This document shows positions 16,592 to 25,098 of a stretch of 64,000 nt of DNA, piece after piece (positions within the stretch are counted from its first letter, which is position 1; each line of letters begins with the position of its first letter). The DNA is from CAVZYN01 sp963779515. Lineage in GTDB: Bacteria; Pseudomonadota; Alphaproteobacteria; Rhizobiales; Hyphomicrobiaceae. The stretch covers positions 1,015,594 through 1,079,593 of the forward strand of contig CAVZYN010000001.1 of NCBI GenBank assembly GCA_963779515.1, in the 5' to 3' direction. The notes beneath the pieces are model-generated. The model was not told the origin of the DNA. It saw only the letters and a list, made by a program, of their open reading frames with translations, and did not search any database. The position numbers were made by a program, and so were the translations under genes.

Positions 16592-17845
16592 TCACATCTG
16601 CTCCCAAGGGAAGGTGTCGAGGCGTTGGGTACCGGTTTCAGTGACGAGAACCTGGGTTTCGAGCTTGACGCACTCGCGCCCGCCCTTCTCGCCGATCAGG
16701 CTTTCCACGCAGACCACCATGCCCGGCTCGAAGTGGCCTTGCATGGCACGCGACGCAAAATCGACATGCGTCGGCACCGACGGCCACTCGTCGACCATGC
16801 CGACGCCGTGCAGCGCCACGGAATACCGGCACGGTTGGTATTTTTCAGGGATGCGCCAAGTTTTCTCGTTGAACTCGGGGAAACTGAGACCAGGCTTCAG
16901 AATGGCGAGGTTGTGGTTGATCTGGTCGAGCGCGGCGGCATAGAGCGTCTGCTGCCCTGGGGTCATCTTTGTGTGCCCGATGGTCCAGGAGCGGGAGAGA
17001 TCGGCGCAGTAACCGTAGGGACCGACCATATCGGTGTCGAACGAGAGCATGTCGCCGTTCTGGCACATGTAGTCGGAGCATTCCTGGAACCACGGATTCG
17101 TACGCGGACCCGCAGCGAGCAGCCGGGTCTCGATCCACTCGCCACCCGAACGGATATTCTCGAAATGCAGCTCCGCCCAGATCTCGTTCTCGGTCTTACC
17201 CGGCAGCGAGTGCTCATACATCCGCGCCATACCGGCTTCGCAGACGCGGATCGTCCATTTCATCAGTTCGATTTCTTGCGGGCTCTTGATCTTGCGCGCG
17301 TGCTCGGTCAGCTCCTGGCCTTCGACCAGCGTGATGCCGCGCCGGCGTAACGCATCGACCCCGAGCGGCTCCATCTTGTCGACGGCAAGACGCATGTTGC
17401 CGCCGCCGCGCTGGCGCACGATATCGGCAATCTCGTCGGCCCAGGCTTCGACGCGCGTCGCGAGATGATTGCCGGAGGAGAAATAGAACCAGCTCTTGGC
17501 GGTACGCACTTCATCCACAGTCTCGATACCGTGCGCGAGATGTTCGGATTTTCCGTATTCGAACGCGATGCCGTGGCCATCGCCGCAGATCAGGGCGTAA
17601 TGCGATGCGTTGTGCATCATCCACACCTGCATATTCGAGACATCGAGCGCATAGCGGATGTTGACGGGGTCATAGAGCAGCAGCGCTGCGCAATCGTGTT
17701 CACGCACCTTCTCGACCATGCGTCGCTTGCGATAGGCACGCGCGGTCATCAGCGTCGCCTTCGGGATCGGGCTTTTCAGCGGCTTATCGGCACCCTCAGC
17801 ATTGAGATACTCGCGCTTACGCGCGTCCTTAAAGATCTCGGCCAT
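16592..17845 (-). CDS. dddP: M24 (creatinase-fold) enzyme, DddP-like DMSP lyase candidate
   Basis: 417 aa from ATG 17845. The pita-bread fold metal ligands are all present: D270 and D272 in LSFDTDM, D282 in YCADLSRSW, H346 in ALHGVGM, E381 in VCVESLIGE and E396 in VKLETQVLV. As I recall the DddP literature, its ligands are D295, D297, D307, H371, E406 and E421. The offset here is a constant 25 residues, and the proposed catalytic Tyr366 and Asp377 fall on Y341 and D352. This makes it closer to DddP than to ordinary prolidases or metal-free creatinase. DddP cleaves DMSP to dimethyl sulfide and acrylate. Activity and substrate remain to be shown. Confidence 0.75.
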   Translation of the reverse strand: MAEIFKDARKREYLNAEGADKPLKSPIPKATLMTARAYRKRRMVEKVREHDCAALLLYDPVNIRYALDVSNMQVWMMHNASHYALICGDGHGIAFEYGKSEHLAHGIETVDEVRTAKSWFYFSSGNHLATRVEAWADEIADIVRQRGGGNMRLAVDKMEPLGVDALRRRGITLVEGQELTEHARKIKSPQEIELMKWTIRVCEAGMARMYEHSLPGKTENEIWAELHFENIRSGGEWIETRLLAAGPRTNPWFQECSDYMCQNGDMLSFDTDMVGPYGYCADLSRSWTIGHTKMTPGQQTLYAAALDQINHNLAILKPGLSFPEFNEKTWRIPEKYQPCRYSVALHGVGMVDEWPSVPTHVDFASRAMQGHFEPGMVVCVESLIGEKGGRECVKLETQVLVTETGTQRLDTFPWEQM

Positions 17846-17874
17846 CGGGAAACTCCGGGCGAACTGGGCTCACT

Positions 17875-18306
17875 CTAGACTTTCCGTGTTGGGCGGTCGT
17901 GTGTCTTCGGCTTCGACGGGAGCGCGGGGTCGAGCGCGTAGTAGTCACCCTTGTCCTCGGTGTAGATCTGGAGCGTAGTTTTGAAGTCGGCCGGCTCATC
18001 GAAGCACCCCGCCGCAATCGACACCACGTCGCGATCGAACGCCTCCCAAAAGAGGCTCGCGCCGCAGTCGCGGCAGAAGCCACGCCGCGCGTAGTCGGAG
18101 GCATGATACCACGCCAGGCCGCGGCTTTCCGTGAACACGAGAGCGGTTTTCGGCACCGCCGTGTAAACGCCGACGTGGCCATGCCAACGGCGGCACATCT
18201 TGCAGTGGCACAGCGAGGCATCGCGCAAGGTTGCTACGGTCTTGAATGCGACCGCGCCGCAAAGGCAGCGCCCTGTCCCGGTTGTCGTCAAGCCCAAATC
18301 CTCCAT
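17875..18306 (-). CDS. GFA-family zinc protein (CENP-V/GFA fold)
   Basis: 143 aa from ATG 18306. The beta-tent zinc fold is marked by CLCGAVAF, CHCKMCRRWHG and CRDCGASLF, which supply the two zinc sites of the glutathione-dependent formaldehyde-activating family. The name reflects Gfa of Paracoccus, whose enzymatic role is disputed, so formaldehyde chemistry is a possibility only. It sits 11 bp after the cupin gene and 29 bp before the DddP-like gene, inside a tight operon. If demethylation there releases formaldehyde, this would be a fitting partner. Confidence 0.88.
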   Translation of the reverse strand: MEDLGLTTTGTGRCLCGAVAFKTVATLRDASLCHCKMCRRWHGHVGVYTAVPKTALVFTESRGLAWYHASDYARRGFCRDCGASLFWEAFDRDVVSIAAGCFDEPADFKTTLQIYTEDKGDYYALDPALPSKPKTHDRPTRKV

Positions 18307-18317
18307 GAAATTTGAGG

Positions 18318-18932
18318 CTACACCAACCGCGCCTCGGTCTCGATATCCCCAAACCAACAATACAACGCCAGTAACGGCGCGCCAGCCGTGCGCGTCGCAT
18401 GCGGGAGATGCGGCGGATGATGGATCGCCGCGCCCGACCTTTCAACGTGCCAGTCGCCGCCCTCGTGCCACCAATCCGCATCACCGCTGACGACGTGATA
18501 GACCTCCGCAGCTGGATGCATGTGGGCTGGATAGTCGGTTTCCGGCCCAAGCATCAGGAAGCCAACGCGAACATCAGCGCGCGAAATCTGGCGTCCGGGC
18601 CCCACCAGTTCGACATAGCCGTAGCGGTCGAGGAAGCTCGCCGACGGCGGTTGCGCCACATAATTGCTGTTCTGCACCCACGTGCAGCGGCCGGCGATCG
18701 CGCCAAAGCCCGCGGCGATATCGCGCAAAGGGCCGTTGCGTGCAGAGACGAGTGCCGCATCGAGATAGCGACAGACGGGAAGGCACAGCGGCGCAGGCGT
18801 GCCGATCGCTGCCGCCGTTTCCAGCGCCTGCGCTGCAAGCGTCAGTCCGCAGCCACCGGCTGTCGCGCCCGATGCATGATAGAGCCGCGCCACGCCGTCG
18901 AGAACGATCCGGCAGTCGGCGGCGTATGTCAT
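18318..18932 (-). CDS. cupin of the dimethylsulfoniopropionate-lyase family (DddQ/DddL-like)
   Basis: 204 aa from ATG 18932, overlapping the upstream desaturase stop by 4 nt. The C-terminal cupin carries YPAHMHPAAEVYHVVSG, that is H137-x-H139, E143, Y145, and a later H178 in LPHATR. These match the metal ligands plus the catalytic Tyr region of DddQ/DddL/DddW-type enzymes. The N-terminal helical half also fits that family. The natural substrate could be DMSP or a related onium compound. No signal peptide, so it is cytoplasmic. Confidence 0.75.
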   Translation of the reverse strand: MTYAADCRIVLDGVARLYHASGATAGGCGLTLAAQALETAAAIGTPAPLCLPVCRYLDAALVSARNGPLRDIAAGFGAIAGRCTWVQNSNYVAQPPSASFLDRYGYVELVGPGRQISRADVRVGFLMLGPETDYPAHMHPAAEVYHVVSGDADWWHEGGDWHVERSGAAIHHPPHLPHATRTAGAPLLALYCWFGDIETEARLV

Positions 18933-19879
18933 GGGATCGTCTCGCGTCTCGGCGCTCGGCCTAGTGGATGCAACGGCGTGTCGTGCGGTTTCAAGAAAAA
19001 CCGCCCGATCAGGTCACGATAACCGAGATAGACCAGGCCGCCATTGCCGTCGATCAGTCGCGCGCGATTTTGTGCGTACCATCCGGGTAGCCGATACCAG
19101 GCGAGATCGGGGCGCGCATGGTGGGCGGCGTGCAAATTGTTGAAAAGATAGAGCACGCCGAGAAACCACGAGCCCTCGACAATCGCCGTCCGGTGCTCGA
19201 CGGCGCGGTTGGCACGATGCTCGGCAAACGAACGTACCAACATCAGCGATGTGCCGGGAATGACAATGAGGCCAATGTAGGCGAGAACGCTCATGCCGCA
19301 GATGACAGTGATCCAGGTCAGCACCACGGCGACGGATACGCCATGGACCATCCATATCCCGGCGAGGGCGCGATCGCCGGCGCAGATCGCGCGCGCTTCG
19401 GCCGCAAAGAACGTCGAGATGGCCCAGAATGGCCCAATGGTAAGCCGTCCAAGCAGCGTCGCCTGCGCGCGTACGAGCCCTTGACGGGCGGTGCCGAGGC
19501 GGGCCCAGTCGCCGGCAGCAACGTAACGGCTCTCGGGATCATCCAGCGGATCGGTCAGGCGCTCGTCGTTATGATGCGTCAGATGCGTGCAGCGATAACG
19601 CTCATAAGGAATCCACAGCGACAGCGGCGCATAGCCAATCGCCTTGTTGACTGCACGCCACCGCGTCGGATGTCCATGCAGCACCTCGTGTTGCAGCGAG
19701 GACTGCCAAGCGACGAACCACGCGCCAATGATCGCAACGCCCCACCATGGCAGCGCCTGATGCCAATACGTGATTGCGAGCCAGCCGCTGTAAATGAAGC
19801 ATGCGAGCGCGATCGTCGGCCACTCGATGCCGCGCCGCCGCTTGCGCTCCGATAAAGCGTCGATGATCCCGGCCGTCAT
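18929..19879 (-). CDS. membrane fatty-acid desaturase-family di-iron protein
   Basis: 316 aa with several hydrophobic segments and the three histidine boxes of the family: HEVLHGH (64-70), HLTHH (99-103) and HAAHH (250-254). These bind a di-iron centre that desaturates or hydroxylates an unactivated C-H bond. Its place in the operon, overlapping the DMSP-lyase-like gene by 4 nt and 15 bp after the PhnD-like gene, suggests a hydroxylase acting on a small substrate or a membrane lipid linked to the same pathway. That is inference; the fold itself is clear. Confidence 0.85.
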   Translation of the reverse strand: MTAGIIDALSERKRRRGIEWPTIALACFIYSGWLAITYWHQALPWWGVAIIGAWFVAWQSSLQHEVLHGHPTRWRAVNKAIGYAPLSLWIPYERYRCTHLTHHNDERLTDPLDDPESRYVAAGDWARLGTARQGLVRAQATLLGRLTIGPFWAISTFFAAEARAICAGDRALAGIWMVHGVSVAVVLTWITVICGMSVLAYIGLIVIPGTSLMLVRSFAEHRANRAVEHRTAIVEGSWFLGVLYLFNNLHAAHHARPDLAWYRLPGWYAQNRARLIDGNGGLVYLGYRDLIGRFFLKPHDTPLHPLGRAPRRETIP

Positions 19880-19894
19880 CTCCCCTCACCTACT

Positions 19895-20716
19895 TCATGT
19901 GATCCGCACCAACCCACACTGCTCCGCCGCGCGCGCCCAGCGCTCACTCAAGTGATAGGCGGCAGGATCGAGTGGCGCAAACCCACGAATGCAGAGATCG
20001 TCGAGCAACGGCCCTTGCGCTGGATCATCGGCGAGCGCCACCAGCGCATCGCTGAGCCGCGCGACAACCACGGCATCTATGCCCTTTGACGCCATCAGGG
20101 CGGGCATCGGCATGACGCCGGTGCTCGCGATCACGCGCACCGCGCGCGTGAGCTCGGGCGCATGCCGAGCCATGAGGTCGAAAGCGAAACTGTCTTGCGG
20201 GCCAACGTCGGCGCGGCCCTCGGCAATGGCTTCGAGCACGCGGCGCGGCGTCGTCAAGGGCCCGACGATCTCGCGATAGAGGGGTTGGCCGTCTTTCCGA
20301 TAACTCAGGAGATGATGGCGTGGTGCGTTGTAACCGGAATGCGAGTTGTCGATAGTAAACGCGAAACGATGACCGAAGGTATCCTCGAGCGTGTTGAACG
20401 CGCTGTCCTTGTGCACGACAAAGTGGGAACAATAAACCGCCTCGCCCCGTGCGTACGCGGCGCGCGGGATCGGGGCGGCGATCACCTGATGCCCGAGACC
20501 GAGGCGCAGCCACGGCCAACCACACATGAACGTGCACGCGAGGTCGTCTCGCCGCCACAGGTCATCGAGCTTCGCCGGAAACGCATGATCGATCACCGTC
20601 AGCGGCACGCCGGTTTCCTCGATCAGGTGCTGAAACAGCCGCTTCCAGGCGGCAACCGCTCCGGGCGCGACCGAATACATGCGGGCATTGGCGATGAGCG
20701 CAGCGGGACTCGACAC
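19895..20716 (-). CDS. PhnD-like phosphate/phosphonate-type substrate-binding protein
   Basis: 273 aa from GTG 20716; the start codon overlaps the ParE stop by one base (TAGTG). The fold is the type II periplasmic-binding lobe of the PhnD/SsuA group, with ANARMYSVAPGA at the N-terminus and the hinge segment GRADVGPQDSFAFDLM. There is no signal peptide, which is unusual for an ABC receptor and suggests a cytoplasmic sensor or a diverged member. No ABC permease or ATPase lies nearby. The ligand is unknown; co-location with DMSP-lyase-like genes suggests a small zwitterion. Confidence 0.7.
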   Translation of the reverse strand: MSSPAALIANARMYSVAPGAVAAWKRLFQHLIEETGVPLTVIDHAFPAKLDDLWRRDDLACTFMCGWPWLRLGLGHQVIAAPIPRAAYARGEAVYCSHFVVHKDSAFNTLEDTFGHRFAFTIDNSHSGYNAPRHHLLSYRKDGQPLYREIVGPLTTPRRVLEAIAEGRADVGPQDSFAFDLMARHAPELTRAVRVIASTGVMPMPALMASKGIDAVVVARLSDALVALADDPAQGPLLDDLCIRGFAPLDPAAYHLSERWARAAEQCGLVRIT

Positions 20717-21018
20717 TAGACTAACTCGTTTAGGTCAGGATCATGCCGAGCGGTATGCCGAACATGTAGGACCACCACAGCTTCATTCGTAACCGTATAG
20801 TAGATGCGGTAGGAAAACCGAGAGGGCGGGAGTATCCTTATCTCCGGGTGAGACGTTCGAGGCCCCATGAGCGGCGTATCCAACAGGCGTCGCATACGCC
20901 AGCGCAAGTGGCTGCGCACGAGTTCTGCCGATGCAGGGCTCGCCTTTGAAACAAGATAGTCGTGAATCGTTCCAAGATCATCGATCGCCCGCTGATGCAG
21001 TACGAGCTTTAGGCCCAT
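20716..21018 (-). CDS. ParE/RelE-superfamily toxin
   Basis: 100 aa from ATG 21018, starting inside the last codons of the antitoxin gene (10-nt overlap). The ParE-like pattern is visible: an N-terminal helix pair (RAIDDLGTIHDYLVSKASPAS), then a beta-sheet ending in RFSYRIYYTVTNEAVVVLHVRHTAR. Family members inhibit gyrase or cleave mRNA; which applies here cannot be told. Its stop shares a base with the start of the PhnD-like gene, so the toxin is transcriptionally tied to the metabolic operon. Confidence 0.85.
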   Translation of the reverse strand: MGLKLVLHQRAIDDLGTIHDYLVSKASPASAELVRSHLRWRMRRLLDTPLMGPRTSHPEIRILPPSRFSYRIYYTVTNEAVVVLHVRHTARHDPDLNELV

Positions 21019-21233
21019 GGCTTATTGAGGAGATCGACGCGATCTGCGTCCACAAGGTTCTTCCCCTGCTTGGCATCATCTAATGCCGGCTCTAAAACGG
21101 AGCGCTCGTCATCTGATAGGACATAAACGTCCTCCGCAATGTCCGAGAGTGCATCGACAGCCAACAGCTGCCGTTCCTCAGAGAGCGAACGCAGCTTCAC
21201 CATCAGGGCATCCAGTTTTTCGAGCGTCGTCAT
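21009..21233 (-). CDS. antitoxin of the ParE-like module
   Basis: 74 aa from ATG 21233, overlapping the toxin gene by 10 nt. The protein is acidic and helical (MTTLEKLDALMVKLRSL), of the small antitoxin type seen with ParE/RelE toxins in this group. No DNA-binding motif is obvious in the short sequence. This is the first gene of the long minus-strand run, so the promoter should lie just upstream of 21233. Confidence 0.75.
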   Translation of the reverse strand: MTTLEKLDALMVKLRSLSEERQLLAVDALSDIAEDVYVLSDDERSVLEPALDDAKQGKNLVDADRVDLLNKPWA

Positions 21234-21355
21234 AACTATTCAATAGCACACATTGACAGCACTTATGAAGCGCGAGACGGTTGCCGACACGCCTACTAAA
21301 CCACTAAACTCCGGCCTTGGGCTATCCGTCCCCGAAACGCCCGCCCGAGAAGGCC

Positions 21356-22294
21356 ATGCCGATCGTCGAACCCGCGCCCTGGCGGCACCAGTATTTTTCG
21401 CACGTCCCCTGCCCCGACGATGTAATGATTCCAACCGACGATCCCGAGGCGTGGGCGTGGAACCCGAAGCATCGCTGGGTGTTCGACAAGTTACAGGTGG
21501 CGCTGAGCCAGGGCCTCGACGCGGCCCCGCATGGATTGGAGCCGACGGCCTACCCTGTATTCTCCAAGCCCATCTTCAACTTTGGCGGGATGGGCGTGGG
21601 TAGCCGCGTGCTGACCTCCCGCAACGAATACCTGGCGCACAACACCCCCGGCCACATGTGGATGCCGCTCTGCACCGGCGACCACATCTCGACAGATGCG
21701 GCCGTCGTCAATGGCGATGTGCACTGGTACCGGCACGCGACGGGTGTGCCGACGACCGGCGGCATGTTCGATTTTTGGACCGTGCATGCGGCGGCGAACC
21801 CGGCGCTTGAGCAGGGCCTTGCCGCCTGGACACGCCGGCATCTCGCCGGCTATACGGGCATGCTGAATGTCGAGACGATCGGCGGCACCATCATCGAAGC
21901 GCACTTGCGCTTCGCCGATCAATGGCCGGATCTTTATGGCAGGGGTTGGGTCGACGCGCTGGTTGCGCTCTATCGCGACAAGCGCTGGCAGTTCGCGGAT
22001 GACGCACGCCGTGACGGCTATTCGCTCGCACTGTTCGGGCCGCATGGCCGGCACTTCAAGCATCCGCCGCGAGACGTCACCGACGGCGTCGTACGGATGC
22101 CTGGTGTGTCGAGCGTGCAGATCACGTTTCACGAAGATCGCGCCCCGGAGCACCACTCGATGCCACCCGGCGGATTCCGCGTGGCCCTCATCAACGCCTG
22201 GGATCTCGATCTTGGCCGCGCCGCGCGGTCGCGCCTCTCCGAATGGTTTTTCGGACCAAAGTCAGTCTCTCAAAAGCAACGGACCTCACGATGA
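21356..22294 (+). CDS. hypothetical protein coupled to the PrpF-family gene
   Basis: 312 aa from ATG 21356, which follows GAGAAGG. The sequence is well behaved (many Trp, Gly and His residues, e.g. NFGGMGVGSRVL, NTPGHMWMPLCTGDHIS, and GYTGMLNVETIGGTIIEAHLRFADQWPDLYG at separate positions). It looks like an enzyme, but I do not recognise the family; an ATP-grasp-like fold is one possibility from the last segment. It ends in ATGA shared with the PrpF-family start, so the two are translationally coupled and likely act together. Confidence 0.65.
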   Translation: MPIVEPAPWRHQYFSHVPCPDDVMIPTDDPEAWAWNPKHRWVFDKLQVALSQGLDAAPHGLEPTAYPVFSKPIFNFGGMGVGSRVLTSRNEYLAHNTPGHMWMPLCTGDHISTDAAVVNGDVHWYRHATGVPTTGGMFDFWTVHAAANPALEQGLAAWTRRHLAGYTGMLNVETIGGTIIEAHLRFADQWPDLYGRGWVDALVALYRDKRWQFADDARRDGYSLALFGPHGRHFKHPPRDVTDGVVRMPGVSSVQITFHEDRAPEHHSMPPGGFRVALINAWDLDLGRAARSRLSEWFFGPKSVSQKQRTSR

Positions 22295-23367
22295 ACGATC
22301 TCATGGAAATTCCGTGCCTGCTGATGCGCGGTGGCACCTCGCGCGGGCCGTACTTCAAACTGAGCGATCTACCCGCTGATACCGCCGCGCGTGACCGCGT
22401 CCTGCTGGCGGCAATGGGCTCCCCGGACCTGCGCCAGATCGACGGGCTCGGCGGCGCCGACACGCTGACGAGCAAGGTCGCCATCGTCTCGCGCTCGACG
22501 CGGCCGGGGATCGATCTCGACTACCTGTTCGCGCAAGTGAGCATCGACAAGGCGATCGTCGATACGTCGCCATCGTGCGGCAACATGCTGGCCGGCGTCG
22601 CGCCCTTCGGCATTGAAACTGGATTGATCGCGGCACACGACGGCGAGACCCGCGTGATGATCTATAACGTCAACACTGAGGCGCGGATCGAAGCCATCGT
22701 ACAGACACCTGGACGGCGCATGCAGTACGCTGGCAACGCCCGCATCGACGGCGTGCCGGGGACGGCCGCTCCAATCATTCTCAACTTCATGGACGTGGTG
22801 GGTTCGATCTCGGGCAAGATGCTGCCGACGGGCCATGTGCGCGAGATGATCGACGGTATCGAAGTCACTTGCATCGATGTCGCCATGCCGATGATGCTGA
22901 TGCGCGCCACCGACCTCGGCCTCACCGGCACCGAGGATCGCGCGGCGTTCGCGGCCAACAAAGCGCTGTTTCAACGCATCGAACCGATCCGCCGCGAGGC
23001 CGGTCGCCGCATGGGTTTTGGCGACGTCACGGACAAAGTCATCCCGAAGATTGGCATCCTCTCGCCGCCGCGCGATGGCGGCACCATCACCTCGCGTTAT
23101 CTGACGCCGCACGCATTGCACGCCGCCCACGCGGTCACGGGCGCCGTCTGCCTCGCGACCGCCTGCGCGTTGGAGGGCTCTATCGCGCACGAGCTCGCGA
23201 CGCCCGATGGCCACAACCCGCGCACCGTCTGGATCGAGCATCCGTCGGGCAAGGTCGACGTGCGGCTCGAGACCACCGGCACCGGTGCCGATATGCAGGT
23301 CGTCGCCGGCACGCTCCGCACCGCCCGCCCCATCATGCGCGGCATGGTTCTTGTACCAAGGCCTTGA
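22291..23367 (+). CDS. PrpF/4-oxalomesaconate tautomerase family isomerase
   Basis: 358 aa from ATG 22291, which overlaps the previous stop by 4 nt. The family N-terminus PCLLMRGGTSRGPYFKLSDLP and the motif DTSPSCGNMLAGVAPF (active-site Cys) are clear. PrpF and GalD move double bonds or isomerise tricarboxylates such as aconitate or oxalomesaconate. The substrate here is unknown; the window contains no methylcitrate or gallate pathway genes to decide it. It converges with ettA with 13 bp between them. Confidence 0.88.
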   Translation: MNDLMEIPCLLMRGGTSRGPYFKLSDLPADTAARDRVLLAAMGSPDLRQIDGLGGADTLTSKVAIVSRSTRPGIDLDYLFAQVSIDKAIVDTSPSCGNMLAGVAPFGIETGLIAAHDGETRVMIYNVNTEARIEAIVQTPGRRMQYAGNARIDGVPGTAAPIILNFMDVVGSISGKMLPTGHVREMIDGIEVTCIDVAMPMMLMRATDLGLTGTEDRAAFAANKALFQRIEPIRREAGRRMGFGDVTDKVIPKIGILSPPRDGGTITSRYLTPHALHAAHAVTGAVCLATACALEGSIAHELATPDGHNPRTVWIEHPSGKVDVRLETTGTGADMQVVAGTLRTARPIMRGMVLVPRP

Positions 23368-23380
23368 CCAACCGGCTTAG

Positions 23381-25039
23381 CTACCGTTCGAACCGTTTGA
23401 ACTTGATGCGGTGGGGCTCGACCGCGGCCTCACCAAGGCGGCGCTTCTTGTCCTCTTCGTAGTCGGCGAAGTTGCCTTCAAACCACTCGACGTGACTGTC
23501 GCCTTCGAACGCCAGGATGTGTGTCGCCAGGCGATCGAGGAAGAAACGGTCATGCGAGATCACCACGGCACAGCCGGGGAAATCCTCAAGCGCGGCTTCG
23601 AGTGAAGAGAGTGTTTCGGTATCGAGATCGTTGGTCGGCTCGTCGAGCAGCAGCACGTTGCCGCCCTCCTTCAGCATCTTGGCAAGATGCACGCGGTTGC
23701 GTTCGCCGCCCGAGAGCAGGCCGACTTTCTTCTGCTGGTCGGCACCCTTGAAGTTGAACCAGCCGCAATAGGCGCGGCTGTTGATCTCGCGCTTATCGGA
23801 GAGCTTCATCATGTCGAGGCCGCCCGAGATCTCCTCCCAAACCGTCTTCTTGTCCTCCAGGTGCCCGCGGCTCTGGTCGACATACGAGAGCGTCACCGTG
23901 GATCCAAACGTGATCTTGCCCTTGTCGGGTTTCTCCTGGCCCGTGAGCATGCGGAACAGCGTCGTCTTGCCGGCCCCGTTCGGGCCAATGATGCCGACAA
24001 TGCCGCCCGGCGGTAGTTTGAAGGAGAGATCGTCGATTAGCAGGCGATCGCCATACGCTTTCGACAAACCCTCGACTTCGATCACCTGCTCGCCGAGCCG
24101 GGGCCCGCGCGAGATCTGGATCTGGGCGCGACCGACGTCCTCGCGAGCAGCCTCCTCGTTGAGTTTCTCGAACGCCGTGATACGTGCCTTGCTCTTGGCT
24201 TGCCGCGCTTTCGGCGACGACCGGATCCACTCCAACTCGCGCTTGAGCGTCTTGGCCTTGCTCTCTTCGGTGCCTTTCTCGACTTCTTCGCGCTTGGCTT
24301 TCTGCTCGAGCCACGACGAATAATTGCCCTTCCATGGCACGCCCGCACCGCGATCGAGTTCAAGCGTCCATTCGGTAATCGTATCCAGGAAGTAGCGGTC
24401 GTGGGTGACCAGAATCACGCAGCCCGAATAGTCTGTCAGAAAGCGCTGCAGCCACGCCACGGACTCGGCGTCGAGATGGTTGGTCGGCTCGTCGAGCAGC
24501 AGGATGTCGGGCTTCGAGAGCAGCAGCTTTGTCAGCGCCACGCGCCGTTTCTCGCCACCGGAGAGTTTGGTCACATCCGCGTCCCCAGGCGGACAGCGTA
24601 GCGCATCCAGCGCCTGCTCCACTTGCGCATCGAGATCCCACAGCCCCTGACTGTCAATCTCGTCCTGGAGCCTGGCCATCTCGTCGGCGGTCTCGTCCGA
24701 ATAGTTGGACGCGATCTCGTTGTAGCGATCGACCAGCGCTTTCTTTTCGGCGACCCCTTCCATCGCATTACCGAGCACGTCCTTCGACGCGTCGAGTTCC
24801 GGCTCCTGGGCAAGATACCCGACCTTGATCCCATCGGCCGGCCGCGCCTCGCCGAGGAAGTCGTCTGTCGTGCCGGCCATGATCTTCAGCAGCGTCGATT
24901 TACCGGCGCCATTGAGGCCAACAACGCCGATTTTCGCGCCCGGATAGAACGAGAGATTGATGTCCTTGAGGACCTGCTTTCCGCCCGGATAGGCCTTGGA
25001 AAGCTTATGCATGTGATAGACAAATTGCGGGTTGGCCAT
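23381..25039 (-). CDS. ettA: energy-dependent translational throttle protein EttA (ABC-F)
   Basis: 552 aa from ATG 25039, close to the 555 aa of E. coli EttA. There are two ABC ATPase domains, with Walker A GLNGAGKST and GPNGAGKTT, two LSGGE signatures (KLSGGEKRRVAL, LLSGGERNRVHL) and two LLLDEPTN Walker B motifs. There is also the arm and P-site tRNA interaction region between them. It binds the ribosomal E site and gates elongation according to energy state. An in-frame extension upstream to 25156 would overlap the tRNA-Arg gene and is not used. Confidence 0.95.
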   Translation of the reverse strand: MANPQFVYHMHKLSKAYPGGKQVLKDINLSFYPGAKIGVVGLNGAGKSTLLKIMAGTTDDFLGEARPADGIKVGYLAQEPELDASKDVLGNAMEGVAEKKALVDRYNEIASNYSDETADEMARLQDEIDSQGLWDLDAQVEQALDALRCPPGDADVTKLSGGEKRRVALTKLLLSKPDILLLDEPTNHLDAESVAWLQRFLTDYSGCVILVTHDRYFLDTITEWTLELDRGAGVPWKGNYSSWLEQKAKREEVEKGTEESKAKTLKRELEWIRSSPKARQAKSKARITAFEKLNEEAAREDVGRAQIQISRGPRLGEQVIEVEGLSKAYGDRLLIDDLSFKLPPGGIVGIIGPNGAGKTTLFRMLTGQEKPDKGKITFGSTVTLSYVDQSRGHLEDKKTVWEEISGGLDMMKLSDKREINSRAYCGWFNFKGADQQKKVGLLSGGERNRVHLAKMLKEGGNVLLLDEPTNDLDTETLSSLEAALEDFPGCAVVISHDRFFLDRLATHILAFEGDSHVEWFEGNFADYEEDKKRRLGEAAVEPHRIKFKRFER

Positions 25040-25098
25040 GGGCTGGCGTCCTTGCGAACAGGCTGCTATGGGGAGGTTGGCCGCCTTGTAGCGGATAA

